Of a stretch of DNA of 64,000 bases, positions 61,955 through 64,000 are shown in pieces. This DNA comes from Pedococcus dokdonensis. GTDB lineage: Bacteria > Actinomycetota > Actinomycetes > Actinomycetales > Dermatophilaceae. The notes under the pieces were generated by a model. The model made no database searches. It saw nothing but the letters and a program-made list of their open reading frames with translations, and was not told where the DNA came from. Made by a program: the position numbers and the translations under genes. Location of the stretch: the NCBI RefSeq assembly GCF_900104525.1, contig NZ_LT629711.1:1860001-1924000 (forward strand), written 5' to 3'. Position 1 is the stretch's first letter. Every line of letters begins with the position of its first letter.

Positions 61955-62356
61955 GGCACACCTCCCCGGGCGAGGCGCGGACCTAGCAGGACGGCCTGCC
62001 GCGGTGACGCCGCAGCCGAGCGTCCGGTGTGAGTGGCTGCGGGTCCCCTCGCAGCCACTCGAAGCGAATGCAAGCCAGTGGTGCTTCATGCAGGTAACCA
62101 GTGGCGAGAGTCAGTGGTCAACGACCTGTCACAGAGCCGACAGGGGCGGCCGCGCCAACCACCCGCAAACCTCGACATTCCGCCCACCCGGCCGGATCGG
62201 TGCGGCGGCTGTCGTAAATCGTCAGCTGCGCGGCGGTTGGCCCGTTCATCGGGGTCTGTCTGATACGTCGAGGGCGCCGCTCACCTGTTTGGTGGAACTT
62301 CGGCCTCGCACCGCGGGGCGAGCCGGTTCTTGCAGGTGCGCGGTTAGCCTTCCGGC
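61955..62356. other. 402-base intergenic region with lower G+C
   Basis: No gene is supported here. It is less GC-rich than the flanks and must hold the promoter of the giant-protein pair (- strand). TTGACC at 62121-62116 is a fair -35 on that strand, but the hexamer 17 bases on (GTTACC) is a poor -10. Three copies of a CAGTGG core (near 62076, 62099 and 62112) could be a regulator site. Confidence 0.35.
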
Positions 62357-62479
62357 ATGGTCACCCCCATCGCCCAGTCCGACGACCCCAGGACGCTCAC
62401 CGAGGTCGAGCGCGCGGAGCTCATCCAGCTGCTCCGTGGCGGTGCCTGGCGTGTCCTCGGCGGCGTCCCGACCGACTGA
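62357..62479 (+). CDS. Small protein of unknown function (40 aa)
   Basis: Forty codons from ATG 62357 to TGA 62479, with all but three third positions G or C, like neighbouring genes. The sequence is predicted helical with TLTEVERAELIQLLRGGAW and an amphipathic pattern, ending VLGGVPTD. No strong ribosome site; the preceding bases are GCCTTCCGGC. It is convergent with the Tad genes by 18 bases and might be a small regulatory or membrane-associated peptide; no family is recognised. Confidence 0.45.
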   Translation: MVTPIAQSDDPRTLTEVERAELIQLLRGGAWRVLGGVPTD

Positions 62480-62497
62480 GACGACCCCCGCAAACCT

Positions 62498-62956
62498 TCA
62501 GGTCGCGCTCAGATCGGCCCGTGCCCGCGACTCGACGGTGATGGTGACCGAGCCGCCGACCGACTCGAGCAGTCCGCCCACCAGCGGCACCCGCGCCCGG
62601 CCAGTGATGCGGACGACCGCGGTCCGGCCGTCCGGGCTGCCCGTGCCCGGGGCCACCTGCCAGTCGACCAGGCTCTCCGGCCTCGGTCGCTGCGCGAGGT
62701 AGTCGACCGCCGTGCGCCGCACCCCGGAGTCATCCAGGGCGACCGACCCCTCCAGCCCGTCCGCGTACGCACCGACGTCGAGCGAGCCCGCGGCGGCGAG
62801 CGCGGCCGCGTCCGCGGCATCGAGCAACCGCATTCGGGAGAGCTGGACGGAGGTGACCGCCACCGTCCCGACCACGAGCAGGATGACGACCACGGTGAAC
62901 CCGAGGACGAGCAGGGAGACCTGCCCCGACTCGGCCCGGCCACGACGAGCCTTCAC
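62498..62956 (-). CDS. TadG-like pilus assembly protein (pseudopilin-type N-terminus)
   Basis: A 152-residue protein with an N-terminal ESGQVSLLVLGFTVVVILLVVGTVAVTSVQL segment (Flp/TadG-type, hydrophobic helix after a polar stretch ending in Gly-Gln), the LLDAADAAALAAAGSLD repeat-like helix of the TadG/helicase-secretion neighbourhood group, and a beta-strand tail. It probably sits in the inner membrane as part of the tight-adherence pilus machine. GTG 62956 overlaps the stop of the preceding TadE gene (GTGA). It is the last gene of the Tad operon. Confidence 0.8.
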   Translation of the reverse strand: MKARRGRAESGQVSLLVLGFTVVVILLVVGTVAVTSVQLSRMRLLDAADAAALAAAGSLDVGAYADGLEGSVALDDSGVRRTAVDYLAQRPRPESLVDWQVAPGTGSPDGRTAVVRITGRARVPLVGGLLESVGGSVTITVESRARADLSAT

Positions 62957-63429
62957 CGGGCGGCTCGGAACCGGTCCACGACCAGGAGGTGGTGCGAGCT
63001 CACGGGGATCGCCAGCGGGACCACCCTCCGGGCGAACGACGGCACCAGTGGCAGCGGGACCGCGACAGTCGCCGTGGCCTCGACCCGTCCTTCGGGCCGC
63101 AGACAGGGGGCACCGTCGCAGACCACCACGACCTTGGAGTCGGCGGTGCCAAACCCCTGGTCCTCGAAGGCCAACCGTGCGGCGGCCTCGGCTCGTTCCT
63201 CTGCCTCGCCGTCGTCATCGGAGCTGACGTAGACGCGGGCGGCTTCGCGCGCCGCGGCCGACGCGGCATACGCGCCCGCCTGGACGCGGGACACGGTCAT
63301 GGTCAGGTAGAACAGCGGCACCATGACCAGCACGGTCAGGAAGACGAGCTCGACCACGGCGCTGCCTGCGTCGCCCGAAGCCCGTCCTCGCAGGCGCGAG
63401 AACAGCCGGCGACGGGTCCGAGCGGTCAC
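62953..63429 (-). CDS. TadE-like pilus assembly protein
   Basis: A 158-residue pseudopilin-type protein: basic start, then GDAGSAVVELVFLTVLVMVPLFYLTMTVSRVQAGAYAASAAAREAARV, the TadE hallmark (small residues before Glu in a hydrophobic helix). One Cys pair (VVCDGAPC) lies near 100. GTG 63429 overlaps the stop of the next upstream gene (GTGA). It likely associates with the other minor pseudopilins at 63426 and 62498. Confidence 0.85.
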   Translation of the reverse strand: MTARTRRRLFSRLRGRASGDAGSAVVELVFLTVLVMVPLFYLTMTVSRVQAGAYAASAAAREAARVYVSSDDDGEAEERAEAAARLAFEDQGFGTADSKVVVVCDGAPCLRPEGRVEATATVAVPLPLVPSFARRVVPLAIPVSSHHLLVVDRFRAAR

Positions 63430-63818
63430 TGGGCCTCCAGGAAGGCGCGGCCGACGAGGTCGAAGCCGTCGTCCGGGCCCCACGACCCCAGCACCGGGAG
63501 TGGCGCCCGGACCCGCACCGCCACCACCCTCACGTCGCCCTCGACCCGCACCTGGGCCGACACGTCGCGGGCGAAGCGTGCCGACACCGACGACGCGATC
63601 AGCGACCGCGTCCGCGCGGCACCCTCCTGCGGTCCGGACCCCTCCCTGGCCCCGAAGCGGGCCCCCTCGGACGCGCAGGCGAGGAGCGTGTTGCGCACGT
63701 GCAGGGTCAGGCCGACCTGCAGCGCCGCGACGAACAGCAGGGACACCAACACCGAGGTGAGGACGAAGTCGCTCACCGCCGACCCTGCCTCGCGACCGCC
63801 ACGCGTCACGCGTCGCAC
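63426..63818 (-). CDS. TadE family pilus assembly protein (second)
   Basis: A 130-residue pseudopilin-like protein with GGREAGSAVSDFVLTSVLVSLLFVAALQVGLTLHVRNTLLACASEGARFGA, a TadE-type helix in which the usual Glu is replaced by Asp (SDF). The tail is beta-strand-rich. GTG 63818 starts four bases after the upstream stop; GTG 63863 would overlap that gene by 41 bases and is less likely. Part of the same operon. Confidence 0.8.
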   Translation of the reverse strand: MRRVTRGGREAGSAVSDFVLTSVLVSLLFVAALQVGLTLHVRNTLLACASEGARFGAREGSGPQEGAARTRSLIASSVSARFARDVSAQVRVEGDVRVVAVRVRAPLPVLGSWGPDDGFDLVGRAFLEAQ

Positions 63819-63822
63819 GAGG

Positions 63823-64000
63823 TCAGCGACGGGCGCTGTCGAGGGCGTCGGTGAACAGCGCACTGAGCTGGTCCTCGGCCACGGCCCACAGCGCGGCGAC
63901 CAGTCCCGCGGTCATCAGGGTGATCAGCACCCAGCCGGGGACATCGCCGCGCTCGCGTCCGGCGCGCCCACCCGACGGCCCTCGCCGGGTCGGTCGGACC
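63823..64000 (-). CDS. Small membrane protein of the Tad cluster (5'-truncated by the window edge)
   Basis: The visible C-terminal part reads ERGDVPGWVLITLMTAGLVAALWAVAEDQLSALFTDALDSARR, a single membrane helix with a short acidic tail. It resembles the small hydrophobic protein commonly found between the TadB/C-type and TadE-type genes of actinobacterial Tad loci. Its start and any N-terminal region lie beyond base 64000. Confidence 0.65.
   Translation of the reverse strand, partial: VRPTRRGPSGGRAGRERGDVPGWVLITLMTAGLVAALWAVAEDQLSALFTDALDSARR

Overview
The window is about 72% G+C, with strong G/C bias at third codon positions, many GTG starts, ATGA/TGATG/GTGA gene overlaps and purely actinobacterial gene families (WXG100 proteins, the GlgE glucan pathway, 13E12/DUF222 HNH proteins, truncated haemoglobin O, a LexA box of the TCGAACnnnnGTTCGA type). 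It is an actinomycete chromosome, most likely Micrococcales; placement in Intrasporangiaceae is an impression from gene content, not a computed result. There is no rRNA, tRNA, transposase, phage structural gene or CRISPR array.

Layout. (1) 1-16157: a type VII-like secretion locus: two WXG100 proteins, a long WXG-domain protein, an FHA-bearing three-domain FtsK/SpoIIIE ATPase, then a beta-propeller/fibronectin III membrane protein, MoxR ATPase, DUF58 protein, a transglutaminase-fold membrane protein that has lost its catalytic Cys and His, and a convergent Ser/Thr kinase with an extracytoplasmic domain. The second half matches the bifidobacterial 'PFNA' set (kinase, fn3, AAA-ATPase, DUF58, transglutaminase). 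(2) 16253-28935: alpha-glucan metabolism: glgP divergent from glgE-treS-mak-glgB-pgm, which together convert trehalose through maltose and maltose-1-phosphate to branched glucan. (3) 28936-33969: ATP-grasp protein, CnoX-like thioredoxin/TPR protein without CXXC, a lipoprotein/membrane-protein pair with in-frame minisatellites, and a TetR regulator. (4) 33971-34210: five 43-bp palindromic repeats closed by an inverted copy. (5) 34227-49119: acyl-CoA mutase large subunit under a palindromic operator, MarR, an ABC exporter with two ATPases, MTH1187 protein, a double GNAT, a TrxB-like flavoprotein with a degenerate receiver domain, a second Ser/Thr kinase, haemoglobin, MeaB and a thiolase. (6) 49327-51345: DUF222-HNH nuclease behind a LexA-box promoter. 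(7) 51371-61954: two translationally coupled giant proteins of unknown function, the first with an OmpA-like domain. (8) 62357-64000: a 40-codon ORF and the distal end of a Tad pilus cluster.

Four genes (403-1895, glgB, and both giants) are each broken by one apparent missing base in a GGGG/CCCC run. All four read through if one G/C is restored, so sequencing error is the simplest explanation, but the pattern should be checked against reads.

The most original parts are the composite WXG100/FHA-ATPase/PFNA locus with its pseudo-transglutaminase, the giant-protein pair, and the 43-bp repeat array.
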